Shown here: in pieces, positions 17,859-26,408 of the stretch | Position numbering within the stretch: the stretch's first letter is position 1 | Layout of the letters: each line of letters opens with the position of its first letter | From: Bacillota bacterium | GTDB taxonomy: Bacteria; Bacillota; UBA4882; UBA8346 | Direction: 5' to 3' | NCBI GenBank assembly: GCA_023392595.1 | Contig: JAEVYU010000034.1 | Location: forward strand, 124,001-188,000 | Length of the DNA stretch: 64,000 nt | Program-made: the position numbers and the translations under genes | The notes under the pieces: model-generated | The model's input: only the letters and a program-made list of their open reading frames with translations | Told to the model about the DNA's origin: nothing | Databases searched by the model: none

Positions 17859-20264
17859 TTATGGTTCAACTCCCCATTGCAATGCACCGGAAAAATACCC
17901 GGTCGCCTTGGACCAGTCGGTATAATCCGCAGCGGTTGAATTAAAGGAATAATCGTTGGTTTGGGTATAATTGGACCAATCCGTTTTGGCGAATCTGGTT
18001 CGAATTTCAATGCTGGAGCCGGCCGCCAGACTTCCGGCGTCACTGGCAAAACCGATCTCCAAATAACTATCAGCATTGGTCTTGGCAGTTGCCATACTGA
18101 CAAAGGTACCGGTAACATTGGCAGTTCCCGCTTGGGAATAATCGCACCAGAAACTTTGCGGTTTTTCACCGTCAACAGTGTAATAGTATCTTATTTTGAC
18201 ATTGGACAAACTGATAGCAGCGGTCCCGGTGTTCGATAGTTTGAATTGGGGATAAATCGTATCTGAAGTAACCGGTTTATTGGAATTAAACATCCCTACC
18301 TTGATACTGACGATTATCGGCGTAGGGGTTGGGGTTGGGGTCGGTGTTACACTGGGAGTAGGAGTGGGAGTTACTAAAGGTGGTTCTGCTCCGGAGATTT
18401 TTATCCCATTAAGATAGACCGGAATATTCTGGGTTAGTGCCCGCGTACTGGTTAAGCCAATGCGGGAATAGTCATTACTGGAGTCAAAGCATTTTGAATC
18501 ATAAGCCGTTATTCTAAATTGAAACTCGATTTTGCCGTAATTTTGGGTATTGGGCCAACTGCCTTCCACATAATAAATATGGGCGGCCTCGCTCCAGGGA
18601 ATCAATCCGGATATTACGCCGCCATTGGGGGCATAATCGGCGGCGGCCGAGACAGCGTCGGCAGTTAAGCCCGCTGCATAATACTCGCTTAAATCAACAA
18701 AGTATCTGAAAGATAAACCTTTTACATAACGTGGTGGTAATAATGTATCGCAATGAAGCATCACATCAACGGTACACTCTTGAGGGGTCTCTTTAAGAAT
18801 TGAAGCTTCATCGAAATACTCGGGTACACCCGTCTCAATTCCGGGAGTTTGTTCCGGAGTCTGTCCAGTCCCGTAATATTTGGCTATCCCAGCCATTGCC
18901 CCGACAAAACCGGCGTTGTAATCAACCGCCACTTCAGAATAAACATACTGTTCAATATCATCCGCGAAATTATCGGAGGCATCCGGCCCTCCCACTAACG
19001 CCCCATAAAGCAAATGCTTTTCAGTTTCCGATTTATGTTCATAGGCTGGAGCCAATTCCATCCGGCCACTGGCAGCCCGGTGATGGGGAAACTTAGGATA
19101 ATTATTACCAAATCCCACCACATAAGAACTATTACGGGGGTTGGCGCCTAACATATAGTCGATCTGTTTTTTGGCATAGTTCAAGTAATCGGCATTACCG
19201 GTGGTTTTGTAATATACCAAAGCTAACATGCATTCAGCTGCGGTATACCGCAGCGCTCCCCATGAATTGATAAATGTTTCCCCAGCTGCGGTTGTTGGAG
19301 CCTTAGTCATAAAATAGGTCAAATTTTCCTGGGCAATGTAGGCATATTGGGCATTAGTAGACAATTGGGCCAATTTGACAAAGACTCCGCCAAAAACATC
19401 ATCCCAACAGTGCGTCCAGTGGTTTGCATAACCATTACCGCCATCCGGGGTAAGGACTCCTTTTTCCGTCATATAGGAATCAACATCCGTCAGATAACCG
19501 GCATCGTTAGTAGCTACATAAAGCCAAATAGCTCCCCAGCTCAGATCATCGAGATACGAGGTGGAGCCGTAAAAACCACCGCTTTGACTCAGACCCCGGT
19601 ATGTTTTGGCAAAGGTATATAAACTCTTAGCCGCGGTTAAACAACGATTGGCATAGGCTGTATCGTGATCTTGATAGTTCAAATACATTAATGCCAATGC
19701 TGCAGCAGCACTGCCGCAAACATCCGAAGCTGGCGTGCTTGGTGTTGCCGCAAATAAAGTGGGCCGCGTTGTTACCGCCGTCGTTTGCAGCTCCGGCGGG
19801 CCCCAGTAAGGATGGTCCGTTGCGCCGTCGCCGCATTGATAATAAAAAGTCGTGTTATTGGGGTAACACTTTAAAAAATAGTCGGTAAAATGTTTTAAAA
19901 TATTAAGCATATAACCATCTTGCCCGGTGGCAACGAAAGTGTCTTTAAATTCATAGTAAGCCCAGCCCAAGGTTGAAGCGGCATAGACTTGGGGTAATCC
20001 GAATTTGACATGGTCGCCGGCGTCATGAAAACCACCGCTAAGGTCTAATCCGACGTCACTTCCGTCCGAAACATGACAAGGACCGCGCCAAGCTAACCGG
20101 TTGTTGCCTGCATCCGGTCCGCACCAACTGGCTTCATAATAAAGAATTGACTTTGCAAAAGCATCAACATAATTATAGCTAGTCGCCGCAACCAGTCCAG
20201 TTGAAGAGTCTGCCATCAACAGCAAGAAAACTAGAATAAATAATAACAAACCCGTTTTTCGCAT
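17859..20264 (-). CDS. secreted GH9 cellulase with CBM3c and a C-terminal CBM3
   Basis: 801 residues: signal peptide (1-27), GH9 (about 30-475) with GGFHDAGDHVKFG and SEVAVDYNAGFVGAM, CBM3c (about 480-635), a short Thr-Pro linker (about 636-655) and a second, cellulose-binding type CBM3 (about 657-801: IKVGMFNSNKP, LSNVKIRYYYT, ending ALQWGVEP). The order GH9-CBM3c-CBM3b is that of processive endoglucanases such as Clostridium thermocellum CelI. It differs from its neighbours, which end in CBM2. No dockerin is present. AAAGGAG precedes the start at good spacing. Confidence 0.94.
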   Translation of the reverse strand: MRKTGLLLFILVFLLLMADSSTGLVAATSYNYVDAFAKSILYYEASWCGPDAGNNRLAWRGPCHVSDGSDVGLDLSGGFHDAGDHVKFGLPQVYAASTLGWAYYEFKDTFVATGQDGYMLNILKHFTDYFLKCYPNNTTFYYQCGDGATDHPYWGPPELQTTAVTTRPTLFAATPSTPASDVCGSAAAALALMYLNYQDHDTAYANRCLTAAKSLYTFAKTYRGLSQSGGFYGSTSYLDDLSWGAIWLYVATNDAGYLTDVDSYMTEKGVLTPDGGNGYANHWTHCWDDVFGGVFVKLAQLSTNAQYAYIAQENLTYFMTKAPTTAAGETFINSWGALRYTAAECMLALVYYKTTGNADYLNYAKKQIDYMLGANPRNSSYVVGFGNNYPKFPHHRAASGRMELAPAYEHKSETEKHLLYGALVGGPDASDNFADDIEQYVYSEVAVDYNAGFVGAMAGIAKYYGTGQTPEQTPGIETGVPEYFDEASILKETPQECTVDVMLHCDTLLPPRYVKGLSFRYFVDLSEYYAAGLTADAVSAAADYAPNGGVISGLIPWSEAAHIYYVEGSWPNTQNYGKIEFQFRITAYDSKCFDSSNDYSRIGLTSTRALTQNIPVYLNGIKISGAEPPLVTPTPTPSVTPTPTPTPTPIIVSIKVGMFNSNKPVTSDTIYPQFKLSNTGTAAISLSNVKIRYYYTVDGEKPQSFWCDYSQAGTANVTGTFVSMATAKTNADSYLEIGFASDAGSLAAGSSIEIRTRFAKTDWSNYTQTNDYSFNSTAADYTDWSKATGYFSGALQWGVEP

Positions 20265-20314
20265 TTTATCATACAGCTCCTTTCATGTAATTTTGTTTTA
20301 ACCTGTAATTTCTG

Positions 20315-20350
20315 TTACTGGATCAGACAAGGCATCCCATTCAAAGTAAA
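20315..20350 (-). pseudogene. remnant of a CBM2 C-terminus downstream of the GH5 gene
   Basis: Between the GH5 stop and the next GH9 gene the minus strand reads FTLNGMPCLIQ followed by a stop. This is the same tail that ends the CBM2 modules of the neighbouring enzymes (FTLNGxxCxxQ). About 58 bp separate it from the GH5 stop and no other CBM2 sequence remains. It looks like a scar of a deleted CBM2. Confidence 0.7.
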
Positions 20351-20408
20351 AATTATAATCATTCCGTTCAATCGCTATCAATGATGTTTAAGATCTACTT
20401 CCATGAGT

Positions 20409-21590
20409 TCAGTTACTACCGGCCAGATACGGCTTGATTATATTGTACTTCGCCGTATTGACACTAACCCAGTCATCCTTTAAAAGGCCGCCCGTATCAC
20501 CGGAGTTCGGATTCAGACTCCAAAATGTCCAGGAGACGTCTTTCCCCAAATAAGCCATTAATGTGGTAAGCCATTTATAATCAACCGAGGACTTATTGGC
20601 CGCATCCGCTTCTTTGATACCAAATTCTCCTAAATACAGCGGCGCTATATTTTGTTTTTTGATAAAGTAGAAATGGTCGTCCCAAATCGCAGCCATGTTA
20701 TTGGGGTAATTGGCATCGGAAAACCAGGTTTGATTAAAAACAGTTGAACCATATTCATGGAATGAATAAACCAGACTCCCGGATGGTATGGAAGTAATCG
20801 GGTGGTTGGCTACATCTTTCAAGTTCCCGCCCCACCAAGAGCCGGTTCCATCCTGGGATTGCTCGACGCCTTCAACCATAATCAATATATTCGGATTAAT
20901 GGCCAATATCTGAGCTGCACAACGCTCCGCAGCCGCTTTCCAATCCGTATTGTTATACCCCGCGGCTGTGTATCCCCAGGTTGCAGGGGGCTTATATCCT
21001 GTACCCAAATTACCGTGGGGTTCATTTTTCAAATCTGCGCCGATTACATTGGCCCGACCCCGATAGCGGGTAATTAAAGTTTTCCATGCGTTAATCCAGG
21101 TGCTTTCGGAATAAGCGCTGGTATACCACAATGGTTCACTCTGATATTGATCGGCTGCCAGCGAATGGCAATCCAAAATAATATATAACCCCAAGGTATT
21201 TGCATAATCAATGATTTTATCCATGACCTGTAATGATGTTAATCCCGCTAAATCTAAATTAAGTCCGGTTTTTCCAGTATAAGCATCAACACCGTAAGCG
21301 TTGATCTGGATACTGTTCGGACTTTTATCCAGCATCGCACAACACCAAGGGAGCCTGATGCAGTTAAATCCCAAATCTTTAATCTGTTTAAGCACTGACT
21401 GATAATCCCTGGTCCAAATACCATGGACGACATAATTTCCCGTTTCAAAACCAAACCAGTTGATTCCGGTCAACCGCCCATACTTGGTGTTGGCATGCGT
21501 TACGGAAATATTGATATTACATAACAGGAAAATACCCACAAACCAAAGGGATAATATTTTTTTATACCATGAATTGGCTATTAATCTCAT
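20409..21590 (-). CDS. secreted GH5 cellulase, single-domain
   Basis: 393 residues with a signal peptide (KKILSLWFVGIFLLCNINISVTHA) and a GH5 TIM barrel. Motifs seen: GINWFGFE, FNCIRLPW, IILDCHS, ADLKNEPHG with the acid/base Glu, SFHEYG and the nucleophile Glu in LYLGEFGIK. The likely activity is endo-beta-1,4-glucanase. It ends right after the catalytic domain, unlike every other enzyme of the cluster, and a CBM2 tail remnant lies just downstream, so it probably lost its binding module. The start ATG 21590 has GAGGAG seven bases before it. An upstream in-frame extension has no ribosome site. Confidence 0.9.
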   Translation of the reverse strand: MRLIANSWYKKILSLWFVGIFLLCNINISVTHANTKYGRLTGINWFGFETGNYVVHGIWTRDYQSVLKQIKDLGFNCIRLPWCCAMLDKSPNSIQINAYGVDAYTGKTGLNLDLAGLTSLQVMDKIIDYANTLGLYIILDCHSLAADQYQSEPLWYTSAYSESTWINAWKTLITRYRGRANVIGADLKNEPHGNLGTGYKPPATWGYTAAGYNNTDWKAAAERCAAQILAINPNILIMVEGVEQSQDGTGSWWGGNLKDVANHPITSIPSGSLVYSFHEYGSTVFNQTWFSDANYPNNMAAIWDDHFYFIKKQNIAPLYLGEFGIKEADAANKSSVDYKWLTTLMAYLGKDVSWTFWSLNPNSGDTGGLLKDDWVSVNTAKYNIIKPYLAGSN

Positions 21591-21620
21591 TTTATATTCT
21601 CCTCTCATATTCATTTATGA

Positions 21621-23534
21621 TTACTGGATCTGACAGGGTGCTCCGTTCAAAGTAAAGCTGGTAGGTTTGGTGTCACTGCCGCTATAGGTAATCTGGAATC
21701 CGAAACTAGCCGTGCCTCCATTTGCCGCAATCGTTCCATTGTAGCTGAGATTGTTCACGCTCACCGTCGCACCGCTCTGAGTATAATTACCGTTCCATAG
21801 GTTGGATATTTTTTGACTGCCTGGAAAAGTCCAGGCTAATGTCCAACTATTTAACACCGCAGCGCTGTTATTGGTGATTGTAACGTTAATTACGGCTCCA
21901 CTTCCCCAATCATTCGAAATGGAATAACTCACCAGATACGATGAGGATGAAGGAATTGTATAGGTTGCCGAAGCTGCTATAGAATCGGTCATACCGCCGG
22001 CAGTGGCATAGGCTTTAATCGTGGTGGTTTGGGATATCGTAATCGGTCCCGAATAAACCGTTGAGGAACCCGTCGGAGTACTGCCGTCGATGGTATACCG
22101 GATCGTCGCTCCGCTGGTCGCGCAACTGATGGTCACGCTCTGGGCCGTGCTATATGTCCCTCCCGCCGGGCTAAAGGAAGGTGTGGCCACTTGCTGAGTA
22201 GACCCTATCGTATAAGTCGCCGAAGCCACTGAAGAATCTGTCTTTCCGCTGGCTGTGGCATAGGCTTTGATCGTGGTGGTTTGGGATACCGTAATCGGTC
22301 CCGAATAAACCGTTGAGGAACCCGTCGGAGTACTGCCGTCGGTGGTATACCGGATCGTCGCTCCGCTGGTCGCGCAACTGATGGTCACGCTCTGGACCGT
22401 GCTATATGTCCCTCCCGCCGGGCTAAAAGTCGGGGTGGCTGTACTTGTATTGGATAAAATCTGGTTAACCTCGGGATGAGCGGATTCAAAATTTATAAAG
22501 CTCGGGGTAATATACGGTTTACAATCATAAGAACCGTCGTTCCACGACCAAGGCATATAACCCGAATACCCGTTGGCATAAAGCCCTTCCAAGACTTCCT
22601 GATGGGACATGGCAAGGGATGAAGTTCCCGGATTGGGCATCATTTCTCCAATAATACAGGGTTTATCCAAGCCCAGATCGGCGGGAGATGTTTTTAGTGG
22701 ATTAAAATAGGGCGTGGCCCAATCATACCAATGGAAGTCATAAAAATCCAAGCCTAAACCCTTCCAAAACTGATATTGCCCTCCGCACCATTTCATACTG
22801 GCGCTTCCCACACTGACCGGTTGCTTGGCGTAAGTATGCACATAAGCAACGACATCCTTTACAAATTGTTGCATGGCTGCTAATGAAAATGATTCGCAAG
22901 AACCGTTGGGGTCGCCCCCATCGGCGCTGGAGATTAACCATTCCGGCTCGTTAATAACATCCCACCCCAGCACGCCTTCATGGGTTCCAAGCGCCTGAAG
23001 TATTGGTTTTACGGCATTATCCAGAAAGCTCCGGCGGACCGTGGCATTGTCGAAAACATCGTCATGGTTCCAAGTTCTCCCATTATACCCCCAGTCAAAA
23101 CTGGTGAAGCAGAAATAAATCCGGATGTCTTTTGACTTGGCATAATCGGCTGCTTCCACCATGTGATTGACCCAGTTGGTCGGGAGACCGGTACAAAGAC
23201 TTCCTTCCCCGGTGCCGTCAAATATGGGCACATTGCACGCATCCGGAAAAACCCACCAGCGGAGTGCATGTACGCCCTCAGCCGCCATGACGTCCATTTG
23301 CGCTTTAATGGCCGCAAAACGCTGGGTCCATCCGCTGTCCAAAAAATCCTGGTCCCAATTATACCACGCCAGGTTGACTCCCACCGGCCATAAAGTTTTA
23401 TTATCCAGCCAGGAAAACCTGGTGGGAGAAACCGCTAAAACACTACTTTTACTACCATTGGTGCCAAGGGATAAACTTAAGGTCATCGCCAATAAAACCC
23501 CGATTACTACTATGGTTTTGAAAGGCTTTCTCAT
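21621..23534 (-). CDS. secreted GH5-like (clan GH-A) glycosidase with two CHB_HEX_C modules and CBM2
   Basis: 637 residues: signal peptide (about 1-35), a TIM-barrel catalytic domain (about 40-365), two chitobiase-C-type beta modules (about 373-450 and 454-528) and a C-terminal CBM2 (about 535-637). Catalytic candidates are the acid/base Glu in GWDVINEPEW and the nucleophile Glu in CIIGEMMP, the spacing expected in clan GH-A. The N-terminal WPVGVNLAWYNW and LRWWVFP resemble mannanase or GH5-like proteins, so mannan as well as beta-glucan is possible. The subfamily cannot be fixed by eye. GGAGGAG precedes ATG 23534. It begins 42 bp after the upstream GH9 gene, in one operon. Confidence 0.8.
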   Translation of the reverse strand: MRKPFKTIVVIGVLLAMTLSLSLGTNGSKSSVLAVSPTRFSWLDNKTLWPVGVNLAWYNWDQDFLDSGWTQRFAAIKAQMDVMAAEGVHALRWWVFPDACNVPIFDGTGEGSLCTGLPTNWVNHMVEAADYAKSKDIRIYFCFTSFDWGYNGRTWNHDDVFDNATVRRSFLDNAVKPILQALGTHEGVLGWDVINEPEWLISSADGGDPNGSCESFSLAAMQQFVKDVVAYVHTYAKQPVSVGSASMKWCGGQYQFWKGLGLDFYDFHWYDWATPYFNPLKTSPADLGLDKPCIIGEMMPNPGTSSLAMSHQEVLEGLYANGYSGYMPWSWNDGSYDCKPYITPSFINFESAHPEVNQILSNTSTATPTFSPAGGTYSTVQSVTISCATSGATIRYTTDGSTPTGSSTVYSGPITVSQTTTIKAYATASGKTDSSVASATYTIGSTQQVATPSFSPAGGTYSTAQSVTISCATSGATIRYTIDGSTPTGSSTVYSGPITISQTTTIKAYATAGGMTDSIAASATYTIPSSSSYLVSYSISNDWGSGAVINVTITNNSAAVLNSWTLAWTFPGSQKISNLWNGNYTQSGATVSVNNLSYNGTIAANGGTASFGFQITYSGSDTKPTSFTLNGAPCQIQ

Positions 23535-23576
23535 CTTTATCTCCTCCAATTCTTTAAAAGATGCTTGGACATACTT

Positions 23577-26291
23577 TTATTGGACCTGGCACGCTATACC
23601 ATTCAGAGTGAAGCTGGCAGGTTTGGCATTGGTACCGCTATACGTCAAGTTAAACCCTAAACTTATACTTTTCCCCGCTGCGATTTCGTTATTGTAGTTG
23701 AGATTGGTCACTGATACTGATGTCCCGTTCTGAGTGTATGTACCGTTCCATAGGTTGGATATTTTCTGATTGCCCGGAAAAGACCAGGCTAATGTCCAGC
23801 CATTAATTGCGGTAGCGCCATTATTGGTAATGGTTACATTCACCGTAGCTCCGTTGCCCCAGTCGTTGATAATGGAATAACCAATCCCTATCGCTGAACT
23901 TGTAGAAATTGTATATATCGCTGATGCGACAGTAGAATCGGCCATACCGCCGGCTGTGGCATAGGCTTTGATCGTGGTGGTTTTTGATACCGTAACCGGT
24001 CCCGAATATACCGTTGAGGAACCCGTCGGAGTACTGCCATCGGTGGTATACCGAATCGTCGCCCCGCTGGTCGCGCAGCTAATGGTCACGCTCTGGGCCG
24101 CACTATAGGTCCCGGCCACCGGACTAAAAATGGGTGTGGCCACTTGCTGGGTAGAACCTATCGTGTAAGTCACCGAAGCCACTGCTGAATCGGCCATACC
24201 GCTGGCTGTGGCATAGGCTTTAACCGTGGTGGTTTTGGATACGCTAATTGGTCCCGAATACACCGTTGAGGAACTCGTCGGAGTACTGCCGTCGGTGGTG
24301 TAACGGATCGTCGCCCCGCTGGTCGCGCAACTAATGGTCACGCTCTGGGCCGTGCTATAAGTGCCTCCCGCCGGGCTAAAGACAGGCGTGGCAACTGTGG
24401 TAGGCATTGAAGCAGCGGGTTCATTTCCGTATATTTTAACTCCATTCATATAAAGCGGTATATAGGTTGTTTCCGCTAAAGTACTCCTCAATCCGGTATA
24501 CGAAAAGTCGTTGCTGGAATCCCAATCCTTGGAGTTATAGCACGCCAAACGGAATTGAAATTCAATTTTGCCGTAATTTTTGGTAGTAGGCCAACTGCCT
24601 TCCACGTAATAGATATGATTGGCCTCGTCCCAAGGAAGTAGCTTCGATACGGCGCCGTTATTCGGAGCATAATTGATGGCTGAAGACACATCATTCACTG
24701 TCATGCCCTTTTGGTAGTACTCGCTTAAATCGACAAAATACTTGAAGGACAAGCCGTCGACATAGCGGGGCGGCAACATGGTGTCGCAATGGACCCATAC
24801 ATCGATAGTCACCTGTTGGCTATTTTCCTCAAGCACCTTTGCCGTACTGAAAAACTCCTTGCCGGATTCGATGCCGGGCGTAGCCTCAGGAGTTTGCCCC
24901 GCCCCGAAGTATTGGGTCAGGCCGGCCATAGCTCCCACAAAACCGGCGTTGTAATCGATGGCCACCTCAGTATTGGCATATTGCTCCACATTATCGTCAT
25001 AAGTATCATCACTGTTTGGACCGCCTACCAAGGCTCCGTACAGTAAATGCTTTTCCGGATCCACCTTTGTTTCATAGGCGGGGGCAGCTTCCATCCGGCC
25101 GCTGGCGGCCCGGTGATGCGGGAATTTCGGGTAATTATTGCCGAATCCTACGACATAGGAACTATTCCGCGGATTGCTACCCAACATGTAATCGATCTGT
25201 TTCTTGGCAAAGTTTAAATAATCCGCTGTTCCGGTTGTCTTGTAATATACCAGTGCCATCATACATTCCGCTGCGGTATACCGCAATGCGCCCCAGGAGT
25301 TGATATAACATTCTCCGGCCGTAGTCCTTGGAGCACTGGTCATCCAATAATCCAAATTTTCCTTGGCAATACCAATATAAGTGCTATTGGTGGTCAACTG
25401 CGCCAATTTCAAAAAGACTCCGCCAAACATATCATCCCAGCAGTGAGTCCAGTGATTGGCATAACCATTATTGCCGCTAATTCCTTTCTCAGCCATAAAT
25501 AAATCGACATCCGTCAAGTAACTGGAATCATTGGTAGCCACGTATAACCAAATCGCTCCCCAGCTTAAATCATCAAGGTATGAGCTCGAACCATAAAAGC
25601 CGCCACTGTCACTCAAGCCCCGGTAAGTTTTAGCAAAGGTATATAACTTTTTGGCCGCGCTTAAGCACTTATCGGCGTAAGTTAAATCCTGATCTTTATA
25701 GTTGATGTACATCAATGCCAACGATGCGGCCGCACTGCCGCAAACATCGGAAGCAGGCTTGCTTGGGGTTGCCGAATAAAGGGTGGGCCGAGTCGTCAGC
25801 GCGGTTGTTTGAAGTTCCGGGGGCCCCCAGTAAGCATGATCGGTAGTGCCATCACCGCACTGATAATGAAAGAGATCGTCTTTTGGATAACACTTTAGGA
25901 AATAGTCGTTAAAATGCTTCAAAATCTTCAGCATATATCCATCTTGCCCTTTAGCGACAAAAGCGTCTTTAAATTCATAATAAGCCCAGCCCAAAGTTGA
26001 TGCCGCATAGACCTGGGGCAGGCCAAATTTCACATGATCCCCGGCATCATGGAAACCGCCGGTAAGATCCAGCCCAACATCGGCCCCGTCTTCCGTATGG
26101 CAGGGTCCGCGCCAGGCTAACCGGTTATTGCCGGTATCAGGACCGCACCAACTGGCCTCATAATAAAGGATCGATTTGGCAAACGCATCGGCGTAATTAT
26201 AATGGGTATCCGCCAAAATTTTTGGTGAAAAAGCCGAAAAGCATATCAATAAAGCTACCATCATCCCTAAAAAAGCAAAATATTTTCGCAT
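23577..26291 (-). CDS. secreted GH9 cellulase with CBM3c, two CHB_HEX_C modules and CBM2
   Basis: 904 residues: signal peptide (1-27), GH9 (about 30-475; GGFHDAGDHVKFG, FPHHRAASGRM, TEVAIDYNAGFVGAM), CBM3c (about 480-630), two chitobiase-C-type modules (about 635-712 and 717-793) and CBM2 (about 800-904). It shares its catalytic and CBM3c parts closely with the two downstream GH9 genes, but its linker region is replaced by the CHB_HEX_C pair in place of Thr-Pro repeats. These modules probably act as spacer or cell-wall-proximal domains. Their ligand is unknown. GGAGGG lies upstream of the ATG. Confidence 0.93.
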   Translation of the reverse strand: MRKYFAFLGMMVALLICFSAFSPKILADTHYNYADAFAKSILYYEASWCGPDTGNNRLAWRGPCHTEDGADVGLDLTGGFHDAGDHVKFGLPQVYAASTLGWAYYEFKDAFVAKGQDGYMLKILKHFNDYFLKCYPKDDLFHYQCGDGTTDHAYWGPPELQTTALTTRPTLYSATPSKPASDVCGSAAASLALMYINYKDQDLTYADKCLSAAKKLYTFAKTYRGLSDSGGFYGSSSYLDDLSWGAIWLYVATNDSSYLTDVDLFMAEKGISGNNGYANHWTHCWDDMFGGVFLKLAQLTTNSTYIGIAKENLDYWMTSAPRTTAGECYINSWGALRYTAAECMMALVYYKTTGTADYLNFAKKQIDYMLGSNPRNSSYVVGFGNNYPKFPHHRAASGRMEAAPAYETKVDPEKHLLYGALVGGPNSDDTYDDNVEQYANTEVAIDYNAGFVGAMAGLTQYFGAGQTPEATPGIESGKEFFSTAKVLEENSQQVTIDVWVHCDTMLPPRYVDGLSFKYFVDLSEYYQKGMTVNDVSSAINYAPNNGAVSKLLPWDEANHIYYVEGSWPTTKNYGKIEFQFRLACYNSKDWDSSNDFSYTGLRSTLAETTYIPLYMNGVKIYGNEPAASMPTTVATPVFSPAGGTYSTAQSVTISCATSGATIRYTTDGSTPTSSSTVYSGPISVSKTTTVKAYATASGMADSAVASVTYTIGSTQQVATPIFSPVAGTYSAAQSVTISCATSGATIRYTTDGSTPTGSSTVYSGPVTVSKTTTIKAYATAGGMADSTVASAIYTISTSSAIGIGYSIINDWGNGATVNVTITNNGATAINGWTLAWSFPGNQKISNLWNGTYTQNGTSVSVTNLNYNNEIAAGKSISLGFNLTYSGTNAKPASFTLNGIACQVQ

Positions 26292-26348
26292 AGGAAACCC
26301 TCCATTCTAAATAATCTTTTTTACTTTATAACCTTTTTCAGAAGAGTG

Positions 26349-26385
26349 GCTACTCCCCCTCATCAACCGCTTCGGGAGGAGTAGC
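26349..26385. terminator. intercistronic hairpin between two GH9 genes
   Basis: GCTACTCC pairs with GGAGTAGC, with further possible pairing inside. There is no T-run, so it more likely tunes mRNA stability or is a partial terminator within the cellulase operon. Confidence 0.5.
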
Positions 26386-26408
26386 ATAAATTATACTGCT
26401 GTTAAACC

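Noticed and set aside
23167..23697. 176-codon frame opposite GH5-like and GH9 genes
   Set aside because: Spans the start of one cellulase and the end of the next on the opposite strand. Composition is that of an antisense shadow.
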